Under the pieces are notes generated by a model. It ran no database searches and was not told where the DNA came from. It saw only the letters and a program-made list of their open reading frames with translations. A stretch of DNA of 62,072 nucleotides from an uncultured Alphaproteobacteria bacterium (GTDB lineage Bacteria > Pseudomonadota > Alphaproteobacteria > HIMB59 > GCA-002718135), in assembly GCA_902585605.1 (NCBI GenBank), contig CACIED010000006.1, positions 1 through 62,072 on the forward strand, in the 5' to 3' direction. How positions within the stretch are numbered: position 1 is the stretch's first letter; each line of letters starts with the position of its first letter. This document shows positions 46,930 to 56,910 of this stretch, piece by piece. The position numbers were made by a program, and so were the translations under genes.

Positions 46930-48051
46930 TTACTTAAATTGCTCCAATCTTACATCCCCGTCATGCGTTAGCAAAACAGAATTAATTATTTCATCATTAA
47001 AATCAAAATTTATTTTTTTATTTTCTTTGTCAATTAATAAACTTAAGAAGTTAAAAATATTTTTAGCATACAGTGCTGAGGCATCTTTAGCCACTCTTCC
47101 TGGAACATTTCCATAACCAACGATTTTTACTCCATTATGCACAACTATTTCATTCATTTTACTTAAAGGGCAATTACCACCAGCTTCCACAGCCAAATCA
47201 ATAACTACTGAACCTGGTATCATCGAAGAAACCATTTCTTCTGTTATTAAAACTGGAGCTTTTTTCCCAGGAATAAGAGCTGTACAAATTACTATATCTT
47301 GTTTTGAAACTGTTTCAGCTATCAATTGAGCTTGTTTTTTCTTATAATCTTCACTCATCTCCTTTGCATAACCACCTTCTGTTTCAGCATTTTCAGCTTC
47401 ATCATCTTCAACCATTATGAATTTTCCACCAAGACTTTCAACTTGTTCCTTAGTTGCTGCTCTTACATCAGTGGCAGACACTACTGCGCCAAGTCTTTTT
47501 GCTGTTGCAATAGCTTGTAAACCAGCAACTCCTACGCCAAGTATCATAACTTTTGCTGGATTTACTCTTCCAGCAGCAGTCATCATCATTGGAAAAGCTT
47601 TTCCGAATTGCTCAGCTGCATCAATTACACTTCTATATCCCGCTAAGTTAGCTTGAGATGATAGAACATCCATACTTTGTGCTCTACTTATTCTAGGAAT
47701 TAATTCCATACAACATGATGATATTTTGTTTTCGTTTAAATTAGAAAATTCAGATTTATTTTCATATGGGTTTAAAATTCCAATAAGTAATGAATTACTT
47801 TTTAAGTTATTTATGTCATCAGAGCTTGGCATTCTAACACACAAACAAACATCAGCCTTCAAGCATTCAGATCTAGTAACGATTTTTGCTCCAGCTTCTT
47901 CATAATTTGAATTTTGATATCCTGAAGTTTCTCCAGCTCCATTTTCAATTATAACTTCAAAACCCAGTCTTGAAAAAAGCTTAACAGATTCAGGGGAGAT
48001 AGAGACTCTTGTCTCATTGTTATCATTTTCTTTAATAGCAGATAAGAGCAT
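46930..48051 (-). CDS. pntA: NAD(P) transhydrogenase subunit alpha, NAD-binding part
   Basis: A 373-aa domain I protein related to alanine dehydrogenase: ETRVSISPESVKLF, NPAKVMILGVGVAGLQAIATAKRLGAVVSATDVR, and GSVVIDLAVEAGGNCPL. It binds NADH at the cytoplasmic face and pairs with the two membrane subunits. It is preceded 6 nt upstream by the UbiB-like gene, so the run of four to five genes may be one transcript. Confidence 0.95.
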   Translation of the reverse strand: MLLSAIKENDNNETRVSISPESVKLFSRLGFEVIIENGAGETSGYQNSNYEEAGAKIVTRSECLKADVCLCVRMPSSDDINNLKSNSLLIGILNPYENKSEFSNLNENKISSCCMELIPRISRAQSMDVLSSQANLAGYRSVIDAAEQFGKAFPMMMTAAGRVNPAKVMILGVGVAGLQAIATAKRLGAVVSATDVRAATKEQVESLGGKFIMVEDDEAENAETEGGYAKEMSEDYKKKQAQLIAETVSKQDIVICTALIPGKKAPVLITEEMVSSMIPGSVVIDLAVEAGGNCPLSKMNEIVVHNGVKIVGYGNVPGRVAKDASALYAKNIFNFLSLLIDKENKKINFDFNDEIINSVLLTHDGDVRLEQFK

Positions 48052-48057
48052 GAGTTC

Positions 48058-49404
48058 TTATATTGATAGGTTTGCTAAATTTAAAGCTTTTTGTTGGTTT
48101 TGCATTAATTTTTTTGAATTAAAATCTTCAATGAGCTCATGGAATATTCTATACCAATTAACTTCAGCTTTTAAATGCATAAAGACTGAACCTAGTCCTA
48201 CTGCTGCTCTATCCATGAACACGAATTCTTTTGGAGGTTTGACACCGCCTAGTTTTTTAAGTTCTTGATGAACTTCAGATGCAATTTGAGCTCCGTATAT
48301 ACCACTATCACTTTCTTGTATTTTTTGGACTTTATCTTCCATCAAAGGTGAGTATAAAAAACCTGCCCATTTATTTAATACTTTTAATTTCTCTTTGGTT
48401 ATATCTGTAAATCCCCATTGTTCATAAGCATGAATTGCCTTTGAATTGTCTTTTTCTTGAAGAGCAAAATATAGGTCAATTACACCTTGAATGAAATTAC
48501 CATTAAAAATTCTCATACAACCAAAGTCATAAATATTAATACTGAGGTCTTTTTTTTGTACAGAATAATTTCCTAAATGTGGGTCTCCGTGAAGCACTCC
48601 GTATTCAAAGAATGGTTTATACCAAGCTTTATACATATTAGCCGCTAAAGTATTTCTTGTTTCTTTAGGAGATTTTTTAAAATTCAAAATAGGCTCACCA
48701 TCTAGCCAACTCATAGTTAGCAATCTCTTTGTTGATAATTTATCATAGGTTTTTGGAACATGAACAAAATTTATATTTGAAAATATATTTCTAAATACAG
48801 CCATTAATTTTTTTTCTCTCTCATAATCTAGCTCTTCTTTAAGTCTGTCAGTAATTTCTTTATATACTTCATCAGTCTTAATCGCTTTATTATAAGACTG
48901 ATAAATTGAAAAAATCATTTTTAATTGTGAAAGATCAGCACTAACTGCTGAAGCCATGTCTGGGTATTGGAGTTTGCAAGCTACAATATCATCATTTTTT
49001 ATTTTAGCTTTATGAACTTGCCCAAGAGAAGCCGCTCTTGTTGCTTCTTTATCAAACTCGATAAAATTTTTTTGCCAGTCCTGTTTTAATTCTGCAGCCA
49101 TTCTTCTTTTAACAAACAACCATCCCATCGGTGGTGCATTAGACTGTAAATGCATTAGTTCTTGTGCATACTCATCAGGAAGCAAGTCAGGTATGGTTGC
49201 TGATAATTGTGCTACCTTCATCAAGGGTCCTTTAATACTTCCAAGGGCCGCTCTTATTTCTGCAGCATGTTTTTCTTTATCTAACCTAACACCTAAATAT
49301 CTTTGACTTGCAAGTTTAGTGGCTAATTTTCCAACAACTCCGCCCACTTTAGCGTACCTGGTAAGTTGTTTAGTTAGGGATTTTGCTTCTTTATCTTTCA
49401 TCAA
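48058..49404 (-). CDS. ABC1/UbiB (ADCK-like) atypical kinase
   Basis: A 448-aa protein of the ABC1 family. KGPLMKVAQLSATIPD is the KxGQ-type motif, with kinase residues in AASLGQVHKAKI (Ala-rich loop), VACKLQYPDM (Lys), HGDPHLGNY (catalytic loop) and NIYDFGCMR (DFG). No C-terminal membrane helices are evident, unlike E. coli UbiB. Family members support ubiquinone synthesis by ATPase-coupled lipid extraction. It lies 6 nt before pntA and 2 nt after pepF. Confidence 0.85.
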   Translation of the reverse strand: MMKDKEAKSLTKQLTRYAKVGGVVGKLATKLASQRYLGVRLDKEKHAAEIRAALGSIKGPLMKVAQLSATIPDLLPDEYAQELMHLQSNAPPMGWLFVKRRMAAELKQDWQKNFIEFDKEATRAASLGQVHKAKIKNDDIVACKLQYPDMASAVSADLSQLKMIFSIYQSYNKAIKTDEVYKEITDRLKEELDYEREKKLMAVFRNIFSNINFVHVPKTYDKLSTKRLLTMSWLDGEPILNFKKSPKETRNTLAANMYKAWYKPFFEYGVLHGDPHLGNYSVQKKDLSINIYDFGCMRIFNGNFIQGVIDLYFALQEKDNSKAIHAYEQWGFTDITKEKLKVLNKWAGFLYSPLMEDKVQKIQESDSGIYGAQIASEVHQELKKLGGVKPPKEFVFMDRAAVGLGSVFMHLKAEVNWYRIFHELIEDFNSKKLMQNQQKALNLANLSI

Positions 49405-49406
49405 TT

Positions 49407-51203
49407 TTATTCTTCTAATTGGTCAATCAAATTCTCAATAACATTAACTCCTTTTTGCCAAAAATCTTTTTTCTTGGGATTTAATCCAAAAGGTTTCAAT
49501 AGTTTATCATATGTATCACTACCACCACTCTCTAACAGAGTAATGTATTTGTCTTCAAATTTAGGTAGTTTGCTTTCGTAAACATTAAAAAGAGAATTTA
49601 CAAGACAATCACCAAAAGCATATGCATAAACATAAAATGGTGAATGAATAAAATGGGGTATATAGCTCCAAAAATATTTATAATCGTCATTAAATTTTAT
49701 TGATGGTCCTAAGCTTTGCTTTTGAACATCAATCCAAATTTTACAAATTTCATCAACACTTAACTCTTTGATTTTTCTTTGATGATGAATACGTTTTTCA
49801 AATTCAAAAAAAGCAATCTGTCTAACAACAGTGTTCAACATATCTTCGACTTTGTTTGCTAAAAGCCCCTTACGTTCGTTTTCTTTTGTCGTAATAGATA
49901 AAAGAGATTTAAAAGTTAACATTTCTCCAAAAACACTTGCTGTTTCAGCAAGAGTTAACGGTGTTGAAGAGTTAAAATAAGTTTGTTTTTGTCCTGCTAA
50001 ATATTGATGAATGCCGTGTCCTAGTTCATGAGCAAGAGTTGCTATATCTCTTGCTTTACCCTGATAATTAACAAGTATAAATGGATGAACTGATGGAACA
50101 GTAGAAGCTGCGAACGCACCAGGAGATTTTCCTGGGATTACTGGAGCGTGTATCCATGAATTATCAAAAAATTTTTTTACGATATTCCCTGTTCTCTTAT
50201 CAAAATTTGAATAAGCATTAGTTACAATTTGTCTTGCATCTTTCCATGAATAAATACTCTGTGATTGAAAAGGAAGAGGTGCATTTCTATCCCAATACAT
50301 TAAAGATTTCTTTTTTAGCCATTTAGATTTTATTTTATAATAACGATGAGAAATTTTTGAATAATTTTCTTTTATTGTTTCAGTTAAGGCTTCTACAACT
50401 TCATCTTCAACAACATTAGATAAATTTCTTGAACTAACTGGATTTGGCAATCCTCTCCATTTATCATTGATTGATTTATCTTTTGCAAGATTATTAGTAA
50501 TAGATGTAAATAAACTAATGTTATTTTTTAATACAGCAGATACTACCTCAGCTGATTTTTTACGATTTGATTCTTTTTTATCGGAAATAAAATTAAAAAT
50601 TTCAGAACTAGATAAATTTTTTCCCTTAAAAGGAAATTTAAGTGAGGCAATTGTATCATCAAATAGTCTAATCCAAGCTGATCTAGAAGTAATACTTTTT
50701 TCTTGAAGTAATTTTTCTGTTTTAACATCTAATTGATAAGGTTTAAATTTTCTAATATTTTTTATCCAGTTTTTATAAATCTTTAGTTTTTTATCAGCAT
50801 AAATTTTTTTTAAATTTTTTTCAGAAATTTCATTTATCTCAAGACTAAAGAAGACAATTGAGGAGGCAATATTTGTTATTTGCTCCTGCATTTGTTGATA
50901 AAAAATTTTATTCTTTTCATTGTTACCATCCTCTGCAACTAATAAATGTGCATAGGACATAATTTTATCTATTTTTGTATCAATATCCTCTAATTCAATA
51001 ATAGTTTTTAAGAGCTGATTAGAACTAAGCTTAGTGATTTTTGATTCATATTTCTTTTCAAATTTTTTAGTAGTTATTCTAAGCTTATTTAAATCGTTAC
51101 TCAGTTTCTTGGCATTTGGCGATTCATATAAATCCTTTAAATTCCAAATTGGCAGTTTCCCAAGGGTATTTTTTGTTGAATTTTGATAATTTTTTTGTTT
51201 CAT
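49407..51203 (-). CDS. oligoendopeptidase F (M3B)
   Basis: A 598-aa zinc peptidase. The active site is TLAHELGHGIHQYLAG (HExxH form HELGH) with the downstream Glu in LAETASVFGEML. N-terminal PIWNLKDLYESPNAKKL and the FxxSPFYVYAYAFG pattern fit M3B PepF. It hydrolyses short peptides in the cytoplasm. It is the first gene of the minus-strand run ending in pntB and is divergent from the acyl-CoA synthetase gene. Confidence 0.93.
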   Translation of the reverse strand: MKQKNYQNSTKNTLGKLPIWNLKDLYESPNAKKLSNDLNKLRITTKKFEKKYESKITKLSSNQLLKTIIELEDIDTKIDKIMSYAHLLVAEDGNNEKNKIFYQQMQEQITNIASSIVFFSLEINEISEKNLKKIYADKKLKIYKNWIKNIRKFKPYQLDVKTEKLLQEKSITSRSAWIRLFDDTIASLKFPFKGKNLSSSEIFNFISDKKESNRKKSAEVVSAVLKNNISLFTSITNNLAKDKSINDKWRGLPNPVSSRNLSNVVEDEVVEALTETIKENYSKISHRYYKIKSKWLKKKSLMYWDRNAPLPFQSQSIYSWKDARQIVTNAYSNFDKRTGNIVKKFFDNSWIHAPVIPGKSPGAFAASTVPSVHPFILVNYQGKARDIATLAHELGHGIHQYLAGQKQTYFNSSTPLTLAETASVFGEMLTFKSLLSITTKENERKGLLANKVEDMLNTVVRQIAFFEFEKRIHHQRKIKELSVDEICKIWIDVQKQSLGPSIKFNDDYKYFWSYIPHFIHSPFYVYAYAFGDCLVNSLFNVYESKLPKFEDKYITLLESGGSDTYDKLLKPFGLNPKKKDFWQKGVNVIENLIDQLEE

Positions 51204-51243
51204 ATTTAATAATTTCGATATAGGTCTAATATCTTAGCTTTGT

Positions 51244-51250
51244 AGGGAGG
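51244..51250 (+). promoter_or_regulatory. strong Shine-Dalgarno AGGGAGG
   Basis: AGGGAGG ends 9 nt before the ATG at 51260. It is the strongest SD in the window and fixes the start of the acyl-CoA synthetase gene, in contrast with most neighbours. Confidence 0.75.
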
Positions 51251-51259
51251 ATAGAAAGC

Positions 51260-53062
51260 ATGATTGTTAATTTTGACGAATTTAATAGCATACCGAGTGT
51301 ATTTTATCATCAATCAAATGATCTAAAAGATCAGCCGTATTTATGGAAAAAAGATAAAGATAAATATGTTTCTTTAAGCTGGTTGCAAGTAAAAGAACAA
51401 GTTGAAAGTTTAGCAACATACTTAAAAGATCTCGGAATTTTGGAAGGAGATAGAATATTAATTTTATCTGAAAATAGACCTGAATGGCAAATCACTGATT
51501 TAGCAATAATGTCCATTGGAGCAATTTCAGTGCCTGCTTATACAACGAGCACAACCAATGACTATAAATATATTATTGAGCATTCTGGTGCTAGATGTGC
51601 CATTGTATCATCACATGAGTTAATGAAAAAAGTTCTACCTGCAATAGAAAAAATTTCACATTGTCAAAACGTAATTAAAATTAATGATGATAATGAAACT
51701 TATACAGAAGTTGTAAATATTTTATCATACAATAAAATTATAAATGACAATCTAGAAAAAAGTAAAAATTCTAATAAAATAGAAGAATTATCAAAAAATT
51801 TTAAAAGAAAAGATACAGCATGTATTATTTATACATCAGGTACTGGAGGCAATCCTAAGGGAGTGATGTTAAGTCATGGAGCTATGCTTAGAAACTGTGC
51901 TTCCTGTGATAAATTACTTGAGAGTCTTACCAGTGATTTAACAAAAGAAATTAGATATTTATCATGGTTGCCATTATCTCATTCATATGAGCATACTTTA
52001 CAATTTTTAGAAATGGGGCAAGGTGCACAAATCTATTACGCTGAAAGTATAGATAAATTATTAGTCAATATGGCAGAGGCAGCACCACATTTTATGACAG
52101 CTGTTCCAAGGTTTTATGACTCTTTACACACACGTATTTCACAAGGTCTAAAAAACCAAAGTAAATTAAGTCAACGCTTCTTTGCAATTACATTAAATCT
52201 AGGAAAGAAAAAATATTTTGGCGAGCAGATGAGCTTCTCTGAAAGATTGATGAATGGATTGATGGATAGGATAGTAAGAAAAAAAGTTAAGAAAAGATTT
52301 GGTGGAAGTCTCAGAGCATTGATATCAGGAGGCGCTGCACTAAATTTTGAAGTTGGATTATATCTAAGCGCCCTTGGCCTTCCACTACTTCAAGGCTACG
52401 GACAAACTGAAACGGCTCCTGTTATTTCTGCAAACCCTCCTGAAAAAATTAAATTAGATACTGTTGGAAAAGTTCTGCAAGGAAATGAAGTGAAAATTTC
52501 TGAAGATGGAGAGATTTTAGCTCGTGGTGAACTAATTATGAATGGTTATTGGAATGATCCTGAATCAACTAATAAAACTATAATTGATGGATGGGTTCAT
52601 ACAGGTGATATTGGTGAATTTGATGAAGAAGATTATTTAAAGATAACGGATAGGAAAAAAGATATTATTGTAAATGCTGGTGGAGATAATATTTCTCCTT
52701 CAAGAATAGAGGCAAAACTAGATATTGAACCTGAAATTGCTCAATCAATGTTATATGGAGATTTCAAAAATTACCTAGTTGCAATCCTGGTGCCTAATAA
52801 AGATTTAGCTTTAGAATGGGCAAAAGAAAATAACTTTGAGGCTGATTTAAATAAAATAATTCAAGATTCTACATTTAATAAAAAAATGAAAGAAGTTGTA
52901 GATAAAGTCAATAAAAGTCTTTCTAGTATTGAACAAATAAGAAAATTTATTCTCATTGATCATGAGTTTACAATTGAAAACAATATGATGACTCCTTCCA
53001 TGAAAGTAAGAAGGTTTAAAGTAAAAGAGATGTACGGAGAAAATTTAGAGAAACTATATTAA
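51260..53062 (+). CDS. long-chain acyl-CoA synthetase (AMP-binding)
   Basis: A 600-aa adenylate-forming enzyme. IIYTSGTGGNPKGVMLSHGAM is the ATP/AMP P-loop, LLQGYGQTETAPVIS motif II, and DGWVHTGDIGEFDEEDYLKITDRKKDIIVNAGGDNISP the hinge and Lys region. Length and pattern fit FadD15/FACL-type ligases that activate fatty acids with CoA. It is a single-gene unit preceded by a strong SD; its stop shares TTAA with the DUF1244 gene. Confidence 0.9.
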   Translation: MIVNFDEFNSIPSVFYHQSNDLKDQPYLWKKDKDKYVSLSWLQVKEQVESLATYLKDLGILEGDRILILSENRPEWQITDLAIMSIGAISVPAYTTSTTNDYKYIIEHSGARCAIVSSHELMKKVLPAIEKISHCQNVIKINDDNETYTEVVNILSYNKIINDNLEKSKNSNKIEELSKNFKRKDTACIIYTSGTGGNPKGVMLSHGAMLRNCASCDKLLESLTSDLTKEIRYLSWLPLSHSYEHTLQFLEMGQGAQIYYAESIDKLLVNMAEAAPHFMTAVPRFYDSLHTRISQGLKNQSKLSQRFFAITLNLGKKKYFGEQMSFSERLMNGLMDRIVRKKVKKRFGGSLRALISGGAALNFEVGLYLSALGLPLLQGYGQTETAPVISANPPEKIKLDTVGKVLQGNEVKISEDGEILARGELIMNGYWNDPESTNKTIIDGWVHTGDIGEFDEEDYLKITDRKKDIIVNAGGDNISPSRIEAKLDIEPEIAQSMLYGDFKNYLVAILVPNKDLALEWAKENNFEADLNKIIQDSTFNKKMKEVVDKVNKSLSSIEQIRKFILIDHEFTIENNMMTPSMKVRRFKVKEMYGENLEKLY

Positions 53063-53349
53063 GTTTTTCCTTTATCAAACTTTTCTTTTTGTTCAGGAGT
53101 TATTTCTTTTTGAAATTTTGTTTTCCACTCTGAGTATGGCATACCATAGATCATTTCTCTTGCTTCATCGTATGAAATAGAAATATTTTTCTTCTCTGCA
53201 GCACTTACATACCATTTTGAAAGACAGTTTCTGCAAAATCCAGACAAATTCATTAAATCAATATTTTGTACATCTGTTCTATTTTTTAGATGATTAATCA
53301 ATCTTTCTGCAACATCGGCAAGTAAATCTCTATCAAAGTTTTTGGTCAT
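53059..53349 (-). CDS. DUF1244 family protein
   Basis: A 96-aa protein. AERLINHLKNRTDVQNIDLMNLSGFCRNCLSKWYVSAA then DEAREMIYGMPYSEWK matches DUF1244, with a CxxC. Function unknown. It is commonly near pyk in alphaproteobacteria, as here. Confidence 0.92.
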   Translation of the reverse strand: MTKNFDRDLLADVAERLINHLKNRTDVQNIDLMNLSGFCRNCLSKWYVSAAEKKNISISYDEAREMIYGMPYSEWKTKFQKEITPEQKEKFDKGKT

Positions 53350-53393
53350 AATACGTAAATAAATTATATAAATCTTTTTTTGTGCTATATATA

Positions 53394-53399
53394 TATAAT
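53394..53399 (+). promoter_or_regulatory. -10 element TATAAT five nt before the pyk ATG
   Basis: A perfect TATAAT at the end of a (TA)n run, 5 nt before the ATG at 53405. The start site would fall on the start codon, suggesting leaderless mRNA. No clear -35. Confidence 0.4.
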
Positions 53400-53404
53400 A
53401 ATTA

Positions 53405-54841
53405 ATGAAACGTAACAGAAAAGCTAAAATTTTAGCTACACTAGGACCTGCATCATCAGATAAAAAAATAATAGAAGACTTGTTTGTTGCTGGATGTGAT
53501 GTTTTTAGATTAAATTTTTCACACGGTGATTTAGAAACTCATAGAAAAAATTATGAAACTATTAGATCTCTTGAAGATAAACATAATCATGCAACATGCA
53601 TATTGGCTGACTTACAAGGACCAAAGTTAAGAGTGGGTATATTTAAGAATACAAAGGAAAATTTAGTTAAAGGTCAAAATTTTAAATTAGATCTTTCAAG
53701 TGAACCTGGAGATAATAATAGAGTTAACTTTCCTCATGAAGAAATTTATGATTATTTAACACCTAATTCTATTTTATTAATAAATGATGGAAAGATTAGG
53801 CTACAAGTTATCGAACAAAATAAAGATAGCTTAATTACTGAAGTTTTAAATGATGCTGAAATCTCAAACAATAAAGGTGTCAATATTCCTGATGTTATTC
53901 TTCCTATAGATGCCCTTACGAAAAAAGATAAATCTGATCTTATGAAAGCAATAGATATGGGAGTTGATTGGGTTGCACTTTCTTTTGTTCAGCAAGCAGA
54001 AGATATACACAAACTAAAAGAAATAATTAGTAACAAAGCATTCGTAATGGCAAAAATTGAAAAACCTTCAGCAGTAAAAAATATTGATGATATTATAAAT
54101 GCAGCAGATGGTATTATGATAGCAAGAGGTGATTTGGGTGTCGAAATGCCAACAGAACAAGTTCCAATAGTGCAAAAAAATATTATTAAAAGATGTAGAC
54201 ACTTTGGTAAACCAGTTGTCGTTGCAACTCAAATGCTTGAAAGTATGATTGAAAATTTAGTTCCAACAAGAGCAGAAGCATCTGATGTTGCTAATGCAAT
54301 TTATGATGGAGCAGATGCTGTAATGTTATCTGGAGAATCTGCTGTTGGGGCACATCCAGTCGAAGTAGTAAGAACTATGAATAAAATTATAGAAAATGTT
54401 GAAAATGACAAAAATAATTATGATTTACAAATTACTCAAGAAAATATTGATGATGTTGATAATACAGATGCAATAACTTTAGCAGCCTACTCAATTGCAA
54501 AAAAAGCAGATGCAAAAGCAATAATTACATTTTCTGTTAGTGGAAGAACAACGACTAGAATGGCTAGGGAAAGAGCACCAGTTCAAATTGTTGGTCTATC
54601 TCCAAATATTAGTACTACTAGAAAAATGCAATTATATTGGGGAGTAAATTCATGCCACGCACAAGATGATGCTCAAAATGCTCAAGAGATGGTAAACATT
54701 GCATGCAGAATTGCAAAAAATAAAAAATTAGTAAAGCCAGGAGATAACGTTGTTATCTCAGCAGGTGTTCCATTTGGAAACGCTGGCACAACTAATCTAC
54801 TTAGATTAGCTGAGATAATTGCTGATAAAGATCTTAAATAA
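53405..54841 (+). CDS. pyk: pyruvate kinase
   Basis: A 478-aa glycolytic enzyme making pyruvate and ATP from PEP. ATLGPASSD, VFRLNFSHG, ILADLQGPKLRVG, MAKIEKPSAVKNIDDI (catalytic Lys), IMIARGDLGVEMP and MLSGESAVGAHPVEVVRTM are all complete, with a C-terminal allosteric domain. With pfkA it completes two key EMP steps in the window. It overlaps aspartate aminotransferase by 8 nt. Confidence 0.96.
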   Translation: MKRNRKAKILATLGPASSDKKIIEDLFVAGCDVFRLNFSHGDLETHRKNYETIRSLEDKHNHATCILADLQGPKLRVGIFKNTKENLVKGQNFKLDLSSEPGDNNRVNFPHEEIYDYLTPNSILLINDGKIRLQVIEQNKDSLITEVLNDAEISNNKGVNIPDVILPIDALTKKDKSDLMKAIDMGVDWVALSFVQQAEDIHKLKEIISNKAFVMAKIEKPSAVKNIDDIINAADGIMIARGDLGVEMPTEQVPIVQKNIIKRCRHFGKPVVVATQMLESMIENLVPTRAEASDVANAIYDGADAVMLSGESAVGAHPVEVVRTMNKIIENVENDKNNYDLQITQENIDDVDNTDAITLAAYSIAKKADAKAIITFSVSGRTTTRMARERAPVQIVGLSPNISTTRKMQLYWGVNSCHAQDDAQNAQEMVNIACRIAKNKKLVKPGDNVVISAGVPFGNAGTTNLLRLAEIIADKDLK

Positions 54842-56036
54842 GCTTATTACAAGCTTCTTTAATTCTGTTACATGCATCTTCCAAAATTGCATCACTAGTT
54901 GCATAAGATAATCTAAAATAAGGAGATAAACCAAATGCTGCACCATGAACTCCTGCTACACCTTGATCTTCTAAAAGATAGGTCATGAAATCTTCATCAT
55001 TGGAAATTTGTTTTCCATTCGGTGTCTTTTTTCCAATTATACCTTCGCAATTTGGATAAACGTAAAAAGCTCCCTCTGGTTTTTGACATGTAATTCCATC
55101 AATATCATTTAATTTATTCAATACTAGATCTCTTCGTTTTAAAAATTTTTTATTATGCTCGTTTATAAAATCCTGCGGACCACTTATTGCTTCAACAGCA
55201 GCAGCCATTGTAATTGAAGAAGTTGATGTTGTGCTTTGAGATTGTATTTTGTTCATAGCAGCAATAATCTCTTTTGGAGCTCCACAATATCCAAGTCTCC
55301 ACCCTGTCATGCAATATGATTTTGAAACACCATTTAGTGTCAAACATCTGTCTTTTAGTGAAGGTTCAATTGAAGCAAGAGTATTAAATTCTACTCCGTC
55401 GTAAACAATTTTTTCGTAGATATCATCACACATTATAAGAACATTAGGATATTTTTTTAAGATAAGTGCTAAGTCTTCAAGCTCTTTTTTAGAATAAACT
55501 GATCCAGTTGGATTACTAGGACTATTCAACATTAACCATTTTGTTTTAGAGTTTATATTTATTTCTAATTGTTCTGGTGTAATTTTAAAATTTTGTGATT
55601 GAGGGCACTCAACTATCACAGGGTTCCCTTCTGCTAATAAAACAATATCTGGATAACTAACCCAAAAAGGAGCTGTTATAATAACTTCATCTCCTGGATT
55701 AATAGTTGCCATCATAGCATTATAGATAATGTGTTTGCCTCCCACACCACATATGATTTCATCTAATTGATAATCTATATTATTATCTTCTCTAAATTTT
55801 TTCTGAATTGCTTTTTGTAATTCTGGTGTACCTTTACCTGGTACATATTTAGTTTTACCCTCTTCCATCGCTTTACTAGCTGCATCTCTTATATTTTTTG
55901 GTGTGTTAAAATCTGGCTCACCTGCTGCAAGAACAATTACATCTTTACCCTCATCCTTCAAAGCTTTAGCTTTGACATTTATACCGACAGTCATTGAAGG
56001 TTTTATTTTACTCAGTCTATCTGCAACAAAATTCAT
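54834..56036 (-). CDS. pyridoxal-phosphate aspartate aminotransferase
   Basis: A 400-aa class I aminotransferase (I-gamma type). PLP Lys lies in LNGVSKSYCMTGWRLGY, NSPSNPTGSVYSKKEL binds the substrate, and the C-terminal FRLSYATSD has the carboxylate-binding Arg. The Arg/Glu-rich N-terminal segment LSKIKPSMTVGINVKAKALKDEGKDVIVL is that of alphaproteobacterial AspC/AatA. It interconverts aspartate and oxaloacetate, feeding lysC. Confidence 0.92.
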   Translation of the reverse strand: MNFVADRLSKIKPSMTVGINVKAKALKDEGKDVIVLAAGEPDFNTPKNIRDAASKAMEEGKTKYVPGKGTPELQKAIQKKFREDNNIDYQLDEIICGVGGKHIIYNAMMATINPGDEVIITAPFWVSYPDIVLLAEGNPVIVECPQSQNFKITPEQLEININSKTKWLMLNSPSNPTGSVYSKKELEDLALILKKYPNVLIMCDDIYEKIVYDGVEFNTLASIEPSLKDRCLTLNGVSKSYCMTGWRLGYCGAPKEIIAAMNKIQSQSTTSTSSITMAAAVEAISGPQDFINEHNKKFLKRRDLVLNKLNDIDGITCQKPEGAFYVYPNCEGIIGKKTPNGKQISNDEDFMTYLLEDQGVAGVHGAAFGLSPYFRLSYATSDAILEDACNRIKEACNKLI

Positions 56037-56846
56037 TTAAATTATAAAATGTTCAATAATTAGACTAGCACAAGTTAACAACAAAAAAATAGCAAAAATC
56101 TTTCTTAATACTAACTTATCTATATTTGATGAAACTTTTGCACCAATTCCAGCAGTAAATATACTAGTTATTGATATAAAAAAAACTATTATAATATTTA
56201 CGTAACCAAGAGAATAAATGGGAAGTTCATTAATATTTAACCCAGTATATATGAATGTTAATGTTCCTGGAAAAGCAATTAAAAAACCAAAAACAGCAGA
56301 GGTACCAACTGCTTCATGAATTTTTTTTGAAAACATTGTTAAAGTTGGAACACTAAAACTACCACCACCTATACCAATTATTGCAGATAAAAAGCCAATA
56401 GAACAGCTTATTACAAAGTTAATTATATTAGATGATGGTATATCTTTACTTACAATTATGGGGTTTTGTTGAAACAGCATATTTAATGAAATCAAAAATG
56501 CCAGAATTACGAAAAGAATAACTAAATTCTGCCCTGAAATAGAACTTGCTGCAAATGAGCCTACAATTGATCCTATTATTATTCCTATTGCCCATTTTTT
56601 TACAATTATGAAATTTGTATTCTTAAGCTTAATATGAGATCTTATAGATGATATTGAAGTAAAACAGATTACACCAAGTGAAGATGCAACTGCAACATGC
56701 ATGACAATTTCAGAGCTGTAATCAAGATTAAGTAAAATAAAGTAAGTTACAGGTACAATTATTATTCCACCTCCAACTCCTAATAATCCTGCAATAAAAC
56801 CAGAGACTAGACCTGTTAATAAAAAAATAAATATTATTGAAGTCAA
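56037..56846 (-). CDS. TauE/SafE family sulfite/organosulfonate exporter
   Basis: A 269-aa membrane protein with about eight helices in two halves, each with the family signature: GFIAGLLGVGGGIIIVP (about 16-32) and GFLSAIIGIGGGSFSVPTL. TauE/SafE proteins export sulfite or sulfoacetate or related anions. No sulfonate-degradation gene is near; substrate unknown. It starts one base upstream of the aminotransferase and is divergent from the saccharopine pair. Confidence 0.88.
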   Translation of the reverse strand: MTSIIFIFLLTGLVSGFIAGLLGVGGGIIIVPVTYFILLNLDYSSEIVMHVAVASSLGVICFTSISSIRSHIKLKNTNFIIVKKWAIGIIIGSIVGSFAASSISGQNLVILFVILAFLISLNMLFQQNPIIVSKDIPSSNIINFVISCSIGFLSAIIGIGGGSFSVPTLTMFSKKIHEAVGTSAVFGFLIAFPGTLTFIYTGLNINELPIYSLGYVNIIIVFFISITSIFTAGIGAKVSSNIDKLVLRKIFAIFLLLTCASLIIEHFII

Positions 56847-56910
56847 ATAATTACCGTATTTTAAGTTTCATTAATGTAGTAAACAATTTAATATAAAAGT
56901 AAATAAGACT

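Noticed and set aside
47326..47656. Overlapping + strand frames inside pntA
   Set aside because: They are antisense shadows of a conserved gene.
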